The notes under the pieces are model-generated. The model was not told where the DNA came from. It did not search any database and saw only the letters and a program-made list of their open reading frames with translations. Shown here piece by piece: positions 24,618-32,683 of a stretch of 49,182 nucleotides of DNA; within the stretch, counting starts at the first letter, position 1; each line of letters begins with the position of its first letter. The DNA lies in the NCBI RefSeq assembly GCF_014495685.1, contig NZ_JACTVI010000058.1, positions 1 to 49,182 on the forward strand. Direction: 5' to 3'. Position numbers and translations under genes: made by a program. The DNA is from Streptomyces sp. TRM68367 (lineage in GTDB: Bacteria > Actinomycetota > Actinomycetes > Streptomycetales > Streptomycetaceae).

Positions 24618-26417
24618 TCAGCCCTCGAGGTTCCACTGCTGGTTCTGGCCGTCCAAGCAGCTGTACTGCTGCAGACGGGCACCGTCCGCGGTCGAGGCCG
24701 AGGCCACGTCCAGGCACTTCCCGGAGTGCTGGGCGACGAGTTCGAAGTAGCCGCTGCCGGCATCGTGCGGCTGCCACTGCTGGTTGGTGCCGCCGTGACA
24801 GGTCCACTGGATGACCGCAGCCCCATTGGCCGTAGAGGCCGAGGCCACGTCCAGGCACTTCCCGGAGTGCTGGGCGACGATCTGGTAGTAGCCCCCACCG
24901 GCGCTCCGCAACCGCCACTGCTGGTTGTCGCCGCCCTGGCAGCTCAACTGCTGGACCGCGGCCCCGTCGGCGGTCGAGGAGCCGGCCACGTCGGCGCACT
25001 TGCCCGAGTGCCGCGCCTTCATCGTCGTCGGGACGAGTTGGGACAGCTGGGCGGTCAGCTCCGGCACGTAGAAGTCGGTGATCCCGGAGATGTTCGGATG
25101 GGTGCCACTGCCGCCACTGCCCGGGTAGCCGCCCGCGAGGCCGTCGAAGGTGTACGCCACTCGTTGAGCGTCGACACGGGTGTCGAGCGTCGTGTTCCCG
25201 AAGACGTCGGCGACCGCAACGCCCCACTTCAGGGCGGCCCGCAGGTTGATCTGGCGCAGGGCGAGCTGCGTGTCCCAGTCACGCGAGCCCATCTTGTGGG
25301 CGGCCACGTACACGAGTTGGGCGGCCGGCCACTTCTGCCTCATCGTGTAGATGGTGTTCTCCAGCGCACCGGCGTAGGTGCCCGTGTCGAACGTGGTGGG
25401 ATCCTTGGAGCCGCCGATGGTGCCGATCGCGTACGTGTGATTGTCGTGGACCTCGATCGCGTCGTTCGTGCCACCGTCGAAGACGACGAAATCGGGCGCC
25501 TGTGAGCTGGCCGCCCGCACCTGAGTGATGATCTGTCCACCGCTGGCGTTGGGCGCCGGACCCACGGTCGCGCCGTTCCGTGCGTACTTCGTCAGCGTCA
25601 TTCCTTCCCGCTCGGCGACGAAGTTCAAGAAGCTGCGCGAGTACTGGTGCCCGTAGACGATGCTGTCGCCGAAGGCGTAGACCGATTTGCCGACGAGGGA
25701 TCCATAGGCGGAGTTCGCGGGCCGGACCAGCCGGAAGTTGTCGATCGACTGCTTGCCGGTCCCGTAGTAGTTGCAGGCGACGAACTTCGCGAGCTTCGTC
25801 CCGGTGATGGACCCGGTGGCGGATGCCATCACCACCGGCGCGGCCTCCTTGCTGATGATCGAGTACTGGACCTTGCCGAGGGTGAAGTCCATGTGCAGAT
25901 CGACCGTGTACCACTTGCTCCGGTCGAAACTCGTCTTGATCCAGGTGGGGTTGAGCGAGTCCGGGGCAGCGGTGGAGTCCGAGACGGGCCCGGTCACGGC
26001 GTAGCGGAGTTCGGTGCCTGTCGCCGCGATCGCGAAAACGAGACGCCCGCCGTCGTCACGCAGTTCCAGACCGGTCTTCATCCCGCTGCTGGCGATGTCC
26101 GTCTTCCAGTCGAAGCGCAGATCGAGCGTCTTCTCCTGCAAGGTGGACGACGCGAACGGCCGTACCGACGTCGTGTAGTTGCCCATGCCCTGCGTGACGT
26201 TCAGAACGCCGCCGCTGATGCCGGCTCCGACGGGGAAGCCGAAGTTCGGCGGATCTGTCTGCGCGTCAAAAGTCTCGTTGATCAGCGTTGCACCTGGGGT
26301 TTCGGCAGCCGAGGCGGCGTGTGGAGTGAGAAGGGCGGACAGGAGCAAGGCCCCGGCGACGAGTGGGCGGGCCCATCTTCGGGACCGGGACCCCTGTCTG
26401 CCTTTGGCGGTATACAC
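24618..26417 (-). CDS. secreted SGNH/GDSL esterase with C-terminal ricin-type lectin domain
   Basis: Extracellular protein of 599 residues with a signal peptide (cleavage near ASA-A, residues 37-38). Residues about 43-235 form a beta-rich, LamG-like domain. The SGNH hydrolase (about 240-465) shows GDS in VYAFGDSIVYG and the GGTND block. The final block reads GTHPN, but the residue three before His is Ser rather than the usual Asp. Residues about 473-599 form a ricin B-type beta-trefoil with three QQW repeats, a carbohydrate-binding module. It probably deacetylates or otherwise de-esterifies plant polysaccharide. The promoter carries two GTGATCGATCAC sites. Confidence 0.88.
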   Translation of the reverse strand: MYTAKGRQGSRSRRWARPLVAGALLLSALLTPHAASAAETPGATLINETFDAQTDPPNFGFPVGAGISGGVLNVTQGMGNYTTSVRPFASSTLQEKTLDLRFDWKTDIASSGMKTGLELRDDGGRLVFAIAATGTELRYAVTGPVSDSTAAPDSLNPTWIKTSFDRSKWYTVDLHMDFTLGKVQYSIISKEAAPVVMASATGSITGTKLAKFVACNYYGTGKQSIDNFRLVRPANSAYGSLVGKSVYAFGDSIVYGHQYSRSFLNFVAEREGMTLTKYARNGATVGPAPNASGGQIITQVRAASSQAPDFVVFDGGTNDAIEVHDNHTYAIGTIGGSKDPTTFDTGTYAGALENTIYTMRQKWPAAQLVYVAAHKMGSRDWDTQLALRQINLRAALKWGVAVADVFGNTTLDTRVDAQRVAYTFDGLAGGYPGSGGSGTHPNISGITDFYVPELTAQLSQLVPTTMKARHSGKCADVAGSSTADGAAVQQLSCQGGDNQQWRLRSAGGGYYQIVAQHSGKCLDVASASTANGAAVIQWTCHGGTNQQWQPHDAGSGYFELVAQHSGKCLDVASASTADGARLQQYSCLDGQNQQWNLEG

Positions 26418-26539
26418 ATTGATCTCCCTTGATCTCTGGCGGTGTCGACCGGTGCCCGGCGGGAACCGTGCTCGCCCGGGGCCCCTGATCAGCAGGGAGA
26501 TCCATCGGGAAAAACGTGCCGTCCGACGACTGCGCAGGA

Positions 26540-26592
26540 AACGTAGTGATCGATCACCCCAGGGGTCAAGATGTCTGCGCGTGATCGATCAC
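26540..26592 (-). promoter_or_regulatory. esterase promoter with two GTGATCGATCAC operators
   Basis: On the minus strand TTGACC (26569-26564), an 18-base spacer and TACGTT (26545-26540) form the promoter. One perfect palindrome GTGATCGATCAC (26546-26557) touches the -10 box. A second perfect copy (26581-26592) lies upstream of the -35 box, 35 bases centre to centre. The pair would allow cooperative binding. The leader to the start codon is about 115 bases. Confidence 0.85.
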
Positions 26593-26870
26593 ATAGCCGC
26601 ACCGCATCCACCTCACGAGAAGGCCGTCTGCGGGCTCATCACCACCGCTCAGCGGCCGTCAGCTGGGCCGCCGCAGCCGCGAGCCGCGGCGAATTCACCT
26701 CGTTAACACCATTGACACACCAGCGGTCCCGCCAGTCTCATGTGCGACAGTGTTGGTTTCAGTCAACTTCTGTTCGATTGCGCTCGGTCGTCTCGGTCAA
26801 TCTCTGATCGCTCCTGTCCCGCCGTGTTGCCTTCGTCTTGCAAGCGGCAGCCGAAGTGGAGGCACATTCC

Positions 26871-27268
26871 ATGCGCCGCGCCTGGCTACTCGTCCTCGCC
26901 ATGCTCGTTGCCCTGCTGCCGCAGACGCTCCTGGCGGGCACCGCACACGCGGCGACGGTCACCATCACCAACGGAACCCGGTTCACCGACACCACCGGTG
27001 CCGTGGTCCACGCCCACGGCGGCGGGGTGATCAAGGTCGGCACGTACTACTACCGGTTCGGTGAGAACCGCGGCGTGGACAACACCTTCCGGTACGTCTC
27101 CGTGTACCGCTCGACCGACCTGCCGCCGGCGACGGCTACGTCCGCCTCGTCTCCCGGCTCAGCGGCAAGTGCCTGGACGTCGCGAGCGCGTCCACGGCCG
27201 ACGGCGCCAAGTTGATCCAGTGGACCTGCGGCTCAGGCACCAACCAGCAGTTCAGGCGCGGAGCTTGA
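26871..27268 (+). pseudogene. GH43-type hydrolase with ricin domain, middle deleted
   Basis: ATG 26871 follows GGAGG and opens a good signal peptide (MRRAWLLVLAMLVALLP, ending AHAA). A GH43-like beginning follows: GVIKVGTYYYRFGEN and VSVYRSTDL. At about 27120 the sequence jumps to the end of a ricin-type lectin domain (SGKCLDVASASTADGAKLIQW and GTNQQFRRGA) in another frame, stopping at 27268. Roughly 300 residues, including the catalytic core, are missing. An intact gene would have been a secreted galactanase or arabinanase-like enzyme with a lectin module, matching the neighbouring esterase. Confidence 0.72.
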
Positions 27269-27403
27269 CCAACTCGCCTGCCTTCCCGAAGAAAACCTTG
27301 CCAGGGGCCTCCCCCAGGGAGTCCACATGGCGACAACGCATGACAGACGACACCAGCATTTCCATCAATCGGCGGTTGATTGCCGTATCACGGAGGTAGT
27401 CCA

Positions 27404-29395
27404 ATGAAGTCGAACAGCAATCTGTGGTCGCGCCGCAGGTTCCTCGCCACGACCGGGTCAGCAGCCCTGGGGGGTGTCGCCCTCGATCTCGCCGGAAACC
27501 TCCCGCAGGCCGCGGCGGCCGACGTGGTCTCCTACGTCGACACCTCGAAGTCCACGTACGACAAGCTCGTACTCATGGTTGACGGGAAGCCCTTGTACCA
27601 CAGCGGGATCCAGTTCCGGTACGAGAAGCACAAGTACACCTTCGGCTGGACGGACGCCCAGCTGAAGCCCGTGCTGCAGATGATCCGCGACGACGGTTTC
27701 ACCGTGGTGAACATCCCGATCTGGTGGTCGCAGGTGGAGACCTCCAAGGACACCTTCAGCTGGACCGATATCGACCGGTACCTCGCCTGGTGCAAGGAAT
27801 ACGGCCTCAAGCTCGAACTCCTGTGGTTCGGCTGCGACTCGACCGGTTTCTCACTGGCGCCCCGGTTTCCCCCTTACGTGCTGAACGACTACCAGCTCGT
27901 GCTGAAGTCCGACGGCACGAAGTTGGCGCTGAACGGTACGAACCTACTGGACAAGACCGATCCCAACCTGCTCAGCAGGGAGAAGTACGTACTCGGCCGG
28001 CTCATGGCCCACATCGCGTTGGCCGACACCAGTCACACCCTCATCGGGGTGCAGGTACTGAACGAACCGAACGTGGCGCAGATGCAGTGGGGCCAATCCT
28101 CCGACCGGAGCTACAGCAGCTACAGCACCGACAGATGGAACAGCGGCGGGTACACCGACGCGGCGAAGTTCCGCAATGACGTGCTGCTCGATTACCTGAA
28201 CCAGTTGGGGCAGGTGGTGAAGCAGTCGAACCACTCGGTCTACACCCGTGTCAACGTCGTCGGGGACGCCCGGCCGATCACCGAGAACGAGGCACTCAGG
28301 AACCAAGGGAAGACGTTCATCGACTTCTTCGGAAGGGACCCGTACACACAGAGCAACGACGTGCTCTACCACTACGGGACGGACGGTTTCTGGGCCCAGG
28401 GGAAGAACTTCCCCATGATCATGGAGAACTTCGCCGGCACCCCGGCAGCGGACGTTCAGAAGTTCAATGCCATCGCCGGCAACACCGCGTTCAACCTCTA
28501 CGCCGCCCTGGACCCGGACTCCAGCACGGGCAGCAGCAACCACGGCCTGTACAACTTCAATCCGACCACCAAGGTCGTCACCCGCAAGGCCGTCTCCGAC
28601 AAGGTCGCCGCCCTCAACCACGTGCTGAACAAGATCAGCCGGGATCTCGCCAGCAAGAGCCCGGTAGAAGCCGGCGGAACCAACCTGCAGACCTTCAATC
28701 GGAACGCGACCGCTGGCGTCACCACCACCAAACCCGTGGGCGGCGTGAACATCACGTACACGACATCGAGTGGTGGGCAGGCATTCGGTGTCAGGCGCGG
28801 TGCGGCCGAGTTCGCTTTCACCGGCACGGGCCAGGCCACGTTCACACTGCCGGGAACCGTCGGCGTCGTGAGGTCCGTCGAGACCGGACACTACGACGGA
28901 AACGACAACTGGGTGAGGGCCGCGGCCAAGACATACAGCACGGTTTCAGGGGACATCGCCATCGATCTGGCGGCCGGCGAATGCGTGCGGGTCACGTACC
29001 TCGTCAGCGGCGCGACCTACAAGATGAGGCACTCCTCCTCGGGTCTGTACCTCGACACCGATCTGAACGGTGCGGTGACGCTGGTCTCCAAGACCGTCTA
29101 CGACGACCAGGACTGGATTGTCGCCAAGGACTCGTCCGGATCCTGGACCATCAAGAACGCAAGGCCGGGGCGCAACTACCTGGAAACCGTATCCAGCAAC
29201 AACGGAGTCATCTGGAATTCCGGAGCCGTTTCGGACAGCTCGCTCTGGAGCCTGGAAGGGGTCGCAGGAGGCGGGTTCCGCGTGAAGAACAACTCGGCGG
29301 GGAGGGCATACCTGTACAGGAACCCCGCGGGTGAAGTGAAGTGGAACTCAGGAACGCAGGACTCGAGCACGGTCTGGGTGTTTGAACCGAAGTAG
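27404..29395 (+). CDS. secreted clan GH-A glycoside hydrolase (GH35/GH42-like, DUF4978-type) with beta-trefoil tail
   Basis: Protein of 663 residues exported by the Tat path (WSRRRFLATTG, residues about 7-17). The catalytic region begins LVLMVDGKPLYHSGIQFRYE and is a TIM barrel. A likely acid/base Glu is 221 in VLNEPN and a likely nucleophile Glu is 341 in IMENFAG, spaced as in clan GH-A beta-galactosidase-type enzymes. A beta-sandwich follows (about 435-540). The C-terminal about 110 residues are a ricin/beta-trefoil-like repeat region (YKMRHSSSGLYLD). ATG 27404 follows GGAGG. The substrate is unknown; a beta-galactoside or arabinogalactan is consistent with the neighbourhood. Confidence 0.78.
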   Translation: MKSNSNLWSRRRFLATTGSAALGGVALDLAGNLPQAAAADVVSYVDTSKSTYDKLVLMVDGKPLYHSGIQFRYEKHKYTFGWTDAQLKPVLQMIRDDGFTVVNIPIWWSQVETSKDTFSWTDIDRYLAWCKEYGLKLELLWFGCDSTGFSLAPRFPPYVLNDYQLVLKSDGTKLALNGTNLLDKTDPNLLSREKYVLGRLMAHIALADTSHTLIGVQVLNEPNVAQMQWGQSSDRSYSSYSTDRWNSGGYTDAAKFRNDVLLDYLNQLGQVVKQSNHSVYTRVNVVGDARPITENEALRNQGKTFIDFFGRDPYTQSNDVLYHYGTDGFWAQGKNFPMIMENFAGTPAADVQKFNAIAGNTAFNLYAALDPDSSTGSSNHGLYNFNPTTKVVTRKAVSDKVAALNHVLNKISRDLASKSPVEAGGTNLQTFNRNATAGVTTTKPVGGVNITYTTSSGGQAFGVRRGAAEFAFTGTGQATFTLPGTVGVVRSVETGHYDGNDNWVRAAAKTYSTVSGDIAIDLAAGECVRVTYLVSGATYKMRHSSSGLYLDTDLNGAVTLVSKTVYDDQDWIVAKDSSGSWTIKNARPGRNYLETVSSNNGVIWNSGAVSDSSLWSLEGVAGGGFRVKNNSAGRAYLYRNPAGEVKWNSGTQDSSTVWVFEPK

Positions 29396-29429
29396 GCGGC
29401 GCCCGCGTTGCGGGCCATCCCATCAGCCC

Positions 29430-29472
29430 GGTGTCCGGTTCACCGACCGCCCCGGTCGGCGGACCGGACACC
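29430..29472 (+). terminator. hairpin terminator after the clan GH-A hydrolase
   Basis: GGTGTCCGGT (29430-29439) pairs exactly with ACCGGACACC (29463-29472), and an inner CCGACC/GGTCGG stem lies within. It sits between the hydrolase stop and the promoter region of the fused regulator. Confidence 0.7.
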
Positions 29473-29537
29473 CTCCGATCACCGGGGGTGTCCGCCCACC
29501 CGAAATGTTCGACGTACGCCCGTGTAATGATTGCTGA

Positions 29538-31235
29538 ATGAGTCAGGCTGACGTGCTGAAGGCGCTGGAAGAAAGGGCGGCCGACCAGTGGGGGCTGGTC
29601 ACCACCGCCCAGGCCAAGCTGGACGGCGTGCAGGGAGTGCAGCTCCTGAGGCTGGAGCGCGCCGGCCTGCTGGAGAGCGTCGGCCACGGGGTGTACCGCA
29701 TGGTCGCCTCCGCCCCGCCGGAGCACCTCAGGATCAAGGTCGCGTGGCTGCGGCTGGATCCCAGGACGCCACTGCGGCACCGCGGCGCCGAGGGCCCCAA
29801 GTCGGGCATCGTCTCGCACGCCTCCGCCTGCGCGGTGCACGGACTGGGCGACTGGCCCGCCGATCGCGTGGAGCTGACTGTTCCGGTACGCCGTACCACC
29901 CGCGACGAGAGCGTGGTGCTGCACTGCGCGCGGACCGATGCCGGCGACATCACCGTCGTCGAGGGCCTGCCCGTCACCACGGTGCAGCGGACCGTCGTCG
30001 ACCTGCTGCGCGTCCGTGCCGACGCCGCCCGTGTCGGCGCGGTCGTCGCCGAAGCCGCTTCCCGTGGCCTGGTGGATGTCGACGACCTGGCGGCGCGGGT
30101 CGGGACCTTCGCCGGTGCCTACGGCCTGCGCGCACAGGCGTCCGGTGCGCAGCTGCTGGAATCCCTGTGCGAGCAGGCGGGACGTCCCCTGCGCGTGAGG
30201 AAGGCCGAGCGGGCCGCCGGGGAGGGACCCGGACCGGAGAAGAAGCGGGCGACCATCTGGGAGGTGGCCCGCAGGGCCGGAGTGTCGCACCAGACCGTCT
30301 CCCGGTATCTCAAGAACGACGGCGGCATGAGGCCGGCGACGCGGGCGAGGATCGAGCGTGCCGTCGCCGAGCTGAAGTACCGGCCCAACCTCATTGCGCG
30401 GTCCATGCGCACCCAGCGGTCCAACCGGATCACCATCGTGCTGCCCGAACTGAGCAGCTTCGTTCCGATCCCCTTGTTGAGGGGTGCGTCGGCCGCCGCG
30501 CACGACGCCGGGTACCTGACGGACGTCATCGGCCTTGAGGGCGGGAAGTCGCGGCGAGCGCAGACTGTGATGTCCCTGCTGGACGCCCAGCAGGCGGACG
30601 GCGTGCTGTCGCTGGTGCCGTTGGCGGACATGCCCGACGGTGCCGACGCCGGGCAACGGCCCGTCGTCGTGCTGGGCGAGTACGACGACGATCTGCACTC
30701 CCGGGGACGACTGGCCGACGGGCGGCCCGCCGAGCAGATCCTGCGTCACCTCGCGGACCAGGGGCACCGCCGGTTCCTCCACGTCGCCGGCTCGCGGGAG
30801 TGGGCCTCGGCGCGCAACCGGCGTGCGGTGTACGTGGAGGCGATCGAGCGACTGGGCCTGGAGTCCTACGGCGTCGTCGACGGGGACTGGTCGATGCGCT
30901 CCGGATACGACACCGCTCGGGACCTGCCGTGCGATTCCGGCGTGACAGCTGTGCTGGCCGCCAACGACTACGTCGCCATGGGTGTGATCCGCGGCTTCCA
31001 GGACCGCGGATGGCGCGTCCCGGAGGATGTCAGCGTGTTCGGCTGGGACGACGAGGAGTTCACCCAGTACTTCTCGCCGACCATCTCGACGGTGCACATC
31101 AACAAGGAAGAGGTCGGCCGCCGGGCGATGCTGTCGCTGCTCGCCCTCCTGCGCGGCGAGTCCGCGCCCGTGGCTGACGTCGACGACCTGTTCCGGATCG
31201 TTCCGCGAGATTCGAGCGGCCCAGCACGCCGGTAG
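29538..31235 (+). CDS. fusion of an AbiEi-type antitoxin domain with LacI family regulator 3
   Basis: A continuous 565-residue frame. Residues 1 to about 205 read as a type IV AbiEi antitoxin: the winged-helix start WGLVTTAQAKLDGV, then RLERAGLLESVGHGVYR, SHASACAVHGLGDWP, and VTTVQRTVVDLLR. After a charged linker, residues about 238-565 are a complete LacI protein: WEVARRAGVSHQTVSRYL, hinge NLIARSMRTQR, and an effector domain close to regulator 2. No AbiEii toxin gene is adjacent. An in-frame GTG at 30195 (codon 220) could start a 346-residue LacI alone but has no clear ribosome binding site. A -10-like TAATGA 7 bases before ATG 29538 suggests a possibly leaderless mRNA. Confidence 0.88.
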   Translation: MSQADVLKALEERAADQWGLVTTAQAKLDGVQGVQLLRLERAGLLESVGHGVYRMVASAPPEHLRIKVAWLRLDPRTPLRHRGAEGPKSGIVSHASACAVHGLGDWPADRVELTVPVRRTTRDESVVLHCARTDAGDITVVEGLPVTTVQRTVVDLLRVRADAARVGAVVAEAASRGLVDVDDLAARVGTFAGAYGLRAQASGAQLLESLCEQAGRPLRVRKAERAAGEGPGPEKKRATIWEVARRAGVSHQTVSRYLKNDGGMRPATRARIERAVAELKYRPNLIARSMRTQRSNRITIVLPELSSFVPIPLLRGASAAAHDAGYLTDVIGLEGGKSRRAQTVMSLLDAQQADGVLSLVPLADMPDGADAGQRPVVVLGEYDDDLHSRGRLADGRPAEQILRHLADQGHRRFLHVAGSREWASARNRRAVYVEAIERLGLESYGVVDGDWSMRSGYDTARDLPCDSGVTAVLAANDYVAMGVIRGFQDRGWRVPEDVSVFGWDDEEFTQYFSPTISTVHINKEEVGRRAMLSLLALLRGESAPVADVDDLFRIVPRDSSGPARR

Positions 31236-31317
31236 GGCTCGGCCCCGTCGGGCATCCGGCCTGGCCTTCGGGGCCCACCGCCCATGACCTGGCGAGGCGA
31301 GACTTTCACAGCGAAAT

Positions 31318-31369
31318 GTGATCGATCACTGCGTAACTCTTGACCTCAAACGTGACCGATCACTACGTT
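31318..31369 (+). promoter_or_regulatory. oxidoreductase promoter with two LacI-type operators
   Basis: A perfect GTGATCGATCAC (31318-31329) lies upstream. TTGACC (31340-31345), an 18-base spacer and TACGTT (31364-31369) form the promoter. GTGACCGATCAC (31352-31363), one base off the palindrome, touches the -10 box. The two operators are 34 bases apart, nearly the same spacing as at the esterase promoter. The leader to ATG 31556 is about 180 bases. Confidence 0.85.
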
Positions 31370-31555
31370 CTTGCTGCTGCCACGTCACGTCGGCGAGCGC
31401 CGGCTCCATCCGCGCGATGTCGTTCTGTTCGACCGCGCCCCGTGAACGCGCCCCTGGTGGCACATCGACGTGTCAGAGAGGGAGACATGGGCGCGCCCAG
31501 GCCAGGACCCGGTACCGCGCGCACCGCAGCACCCGAGCTTCTACGAGAGAGCCAC

Positions 31556-32683
31556 ATGACTGAGGACAGACAGCCCGTGAGGGTGGCGATTGTCGGCGCC
31601 GGAAACATTGCCGGTGGCTGCCACATGCCCGCCGTCCACGCCCAGAACGGCGAAGCCACCGTCATCGCGGTCGTCGATGTCGACCAGGAACGCGCCAAGG
31701 CCTTCGCCGCCCAGTGGGACATCCCCGCCGCCCATGACGACCTCCGGCAGATGCTCCGGGAGGAGCGCCCCGACCTCGTCATCGTCTGCACGCCCCCGGT
31801 CGCGCACCGCGAGGCCGTCACCGCCTGCCTGGACGCCGGTGTGTGGGTGTGGTGCGAGAAGCCCCCCACGCTTTCGGTGGCCGAGTACGACGTCATCGGC
31901 GCCCACGAGCGCGAGGGCGGCCCGTACGTCTCCTACGTCTTGCAGCACCGGTTCGGGTCCGCCGCCCGAGCCCTGCGGGAGCACATCCGCACCGGCAGCC
32001 TCGGCGCGCCCCTGGTCGGTGTCTGCCACACCCTGTGGTACCGGGACGACGCCTACTTCGACGTCCCCTGGCGCGGCAAGTGGGAGACCGAGGGCGGCGG
32101 TCCCACCATGGGCCACGGCATCCACCAGATGGACCTCATGCTGGCCCTGATGGGGGAATGGACCGAAGTCCGCGCCGCCATGGGCAGGTTGGCGCGGAAG
32201 GTGGAGACCGAGGACGTCTCCATGGCGATGGTCCGCTTCGCCAATGGCGCCATGGTGTCCATGGTCAACAGCCTGCTCTCCCCCCGCGAGACCAGCTACC
32301 TGCGCTTCGACTTCCCCGAGGCCACGGTCGAGCTGTCCCACCTCTACGGCTACGACAACTCCCACTGGAAGTGGACCCCCGCGCCCCACCGGGCCGAGGC
32401 CACGGCTGGCGAGCTCGGGGCACCGCTCGACGACGAGGCCAGTTCGCACGCCGCGCAGCTGCGCGTGCTCCTGCGGTCCCTGCGCACCGGACAACGCCCC
32501 GAGGCCAGCGGCAACGACGGCCGCCGCGTCCTGGCCTTCATCGCCGCCCTGTACGAGTCGGCGATGACCGGACGACCCGTCACCCCGGACATGATCACCC
32601 AGGACAACCCCTTCTACCACTCCATGAACGGCCCGCTCCGCGCCGCCCAGGACAACGCCGACAAGGAGGAGACCGGTGTCTGA
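31556..32683 (+). CDS. Gfo/Idh/MocA family NAD(P)-dependent oxidoreductase
   Basis: Cytoplasmic dehydrogenase of 375 residues. The Rossmann domain starts VRVAIVGAGNIAGGCH, and CEKPPT supplies the conserved EKP motif with the catalytic-site Lys. The C-terminal alpha/beta domain includes MGHGIHQMDLMLALMG, whose His residues lie at the substrate pocket. Members oxidise or reduce sugars and sugar acids; the substrate cannot be named. ATG 31556 is chosen over upstream in-frame codons because homology begins here and a GAGAG ribosome binding site precedes it. Its stop overlaps the next start by 8 bases. A broken paralogue lies at 13690-14062 behind the same kind of promoter. Confidence 0.9.
   Translation: MTEDRQPVRVAIVGAGNIAGGCHMPAVHAQNGEATVIAVVDVDQERAKAFAAQWDIPAAHDDLRQMLREERPDLVIVCTPPVAHREAVTACLDAGVWVWCEKPPTLSVAEYDVIGAHEREGGPYVSYVLQHRFGSAARALREHIRTGSLGAPLVGVCHTLWYRDDAYFDVPWRGKWETEGGGPTMGHGIHQMDLMLALMGEWTEVRAAMGRLARKVETEDVSMAMVRFANGAMVSMVNSLLSPRETSYLRFDFPEATVELSHLYGYDNSHWKWTPAPHRAEATAGELGAPLDDEASSHAAQLRVLLRSLRTGQRPEASGNDGRRVLAFIAALYESAMTGRPVTPDMITQDNPFYHSMNGPLRAAQDNADKEETGV

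Noticed and set aside
29538..30195. Free-standing AbiEi antitoxin of a type IV toxin-antitoxin pair
   Set aside because: No stop codon separates it from the LacI part and no AbiEii-type nucleotidyltransferase follows, so a fusion is the direct reading.
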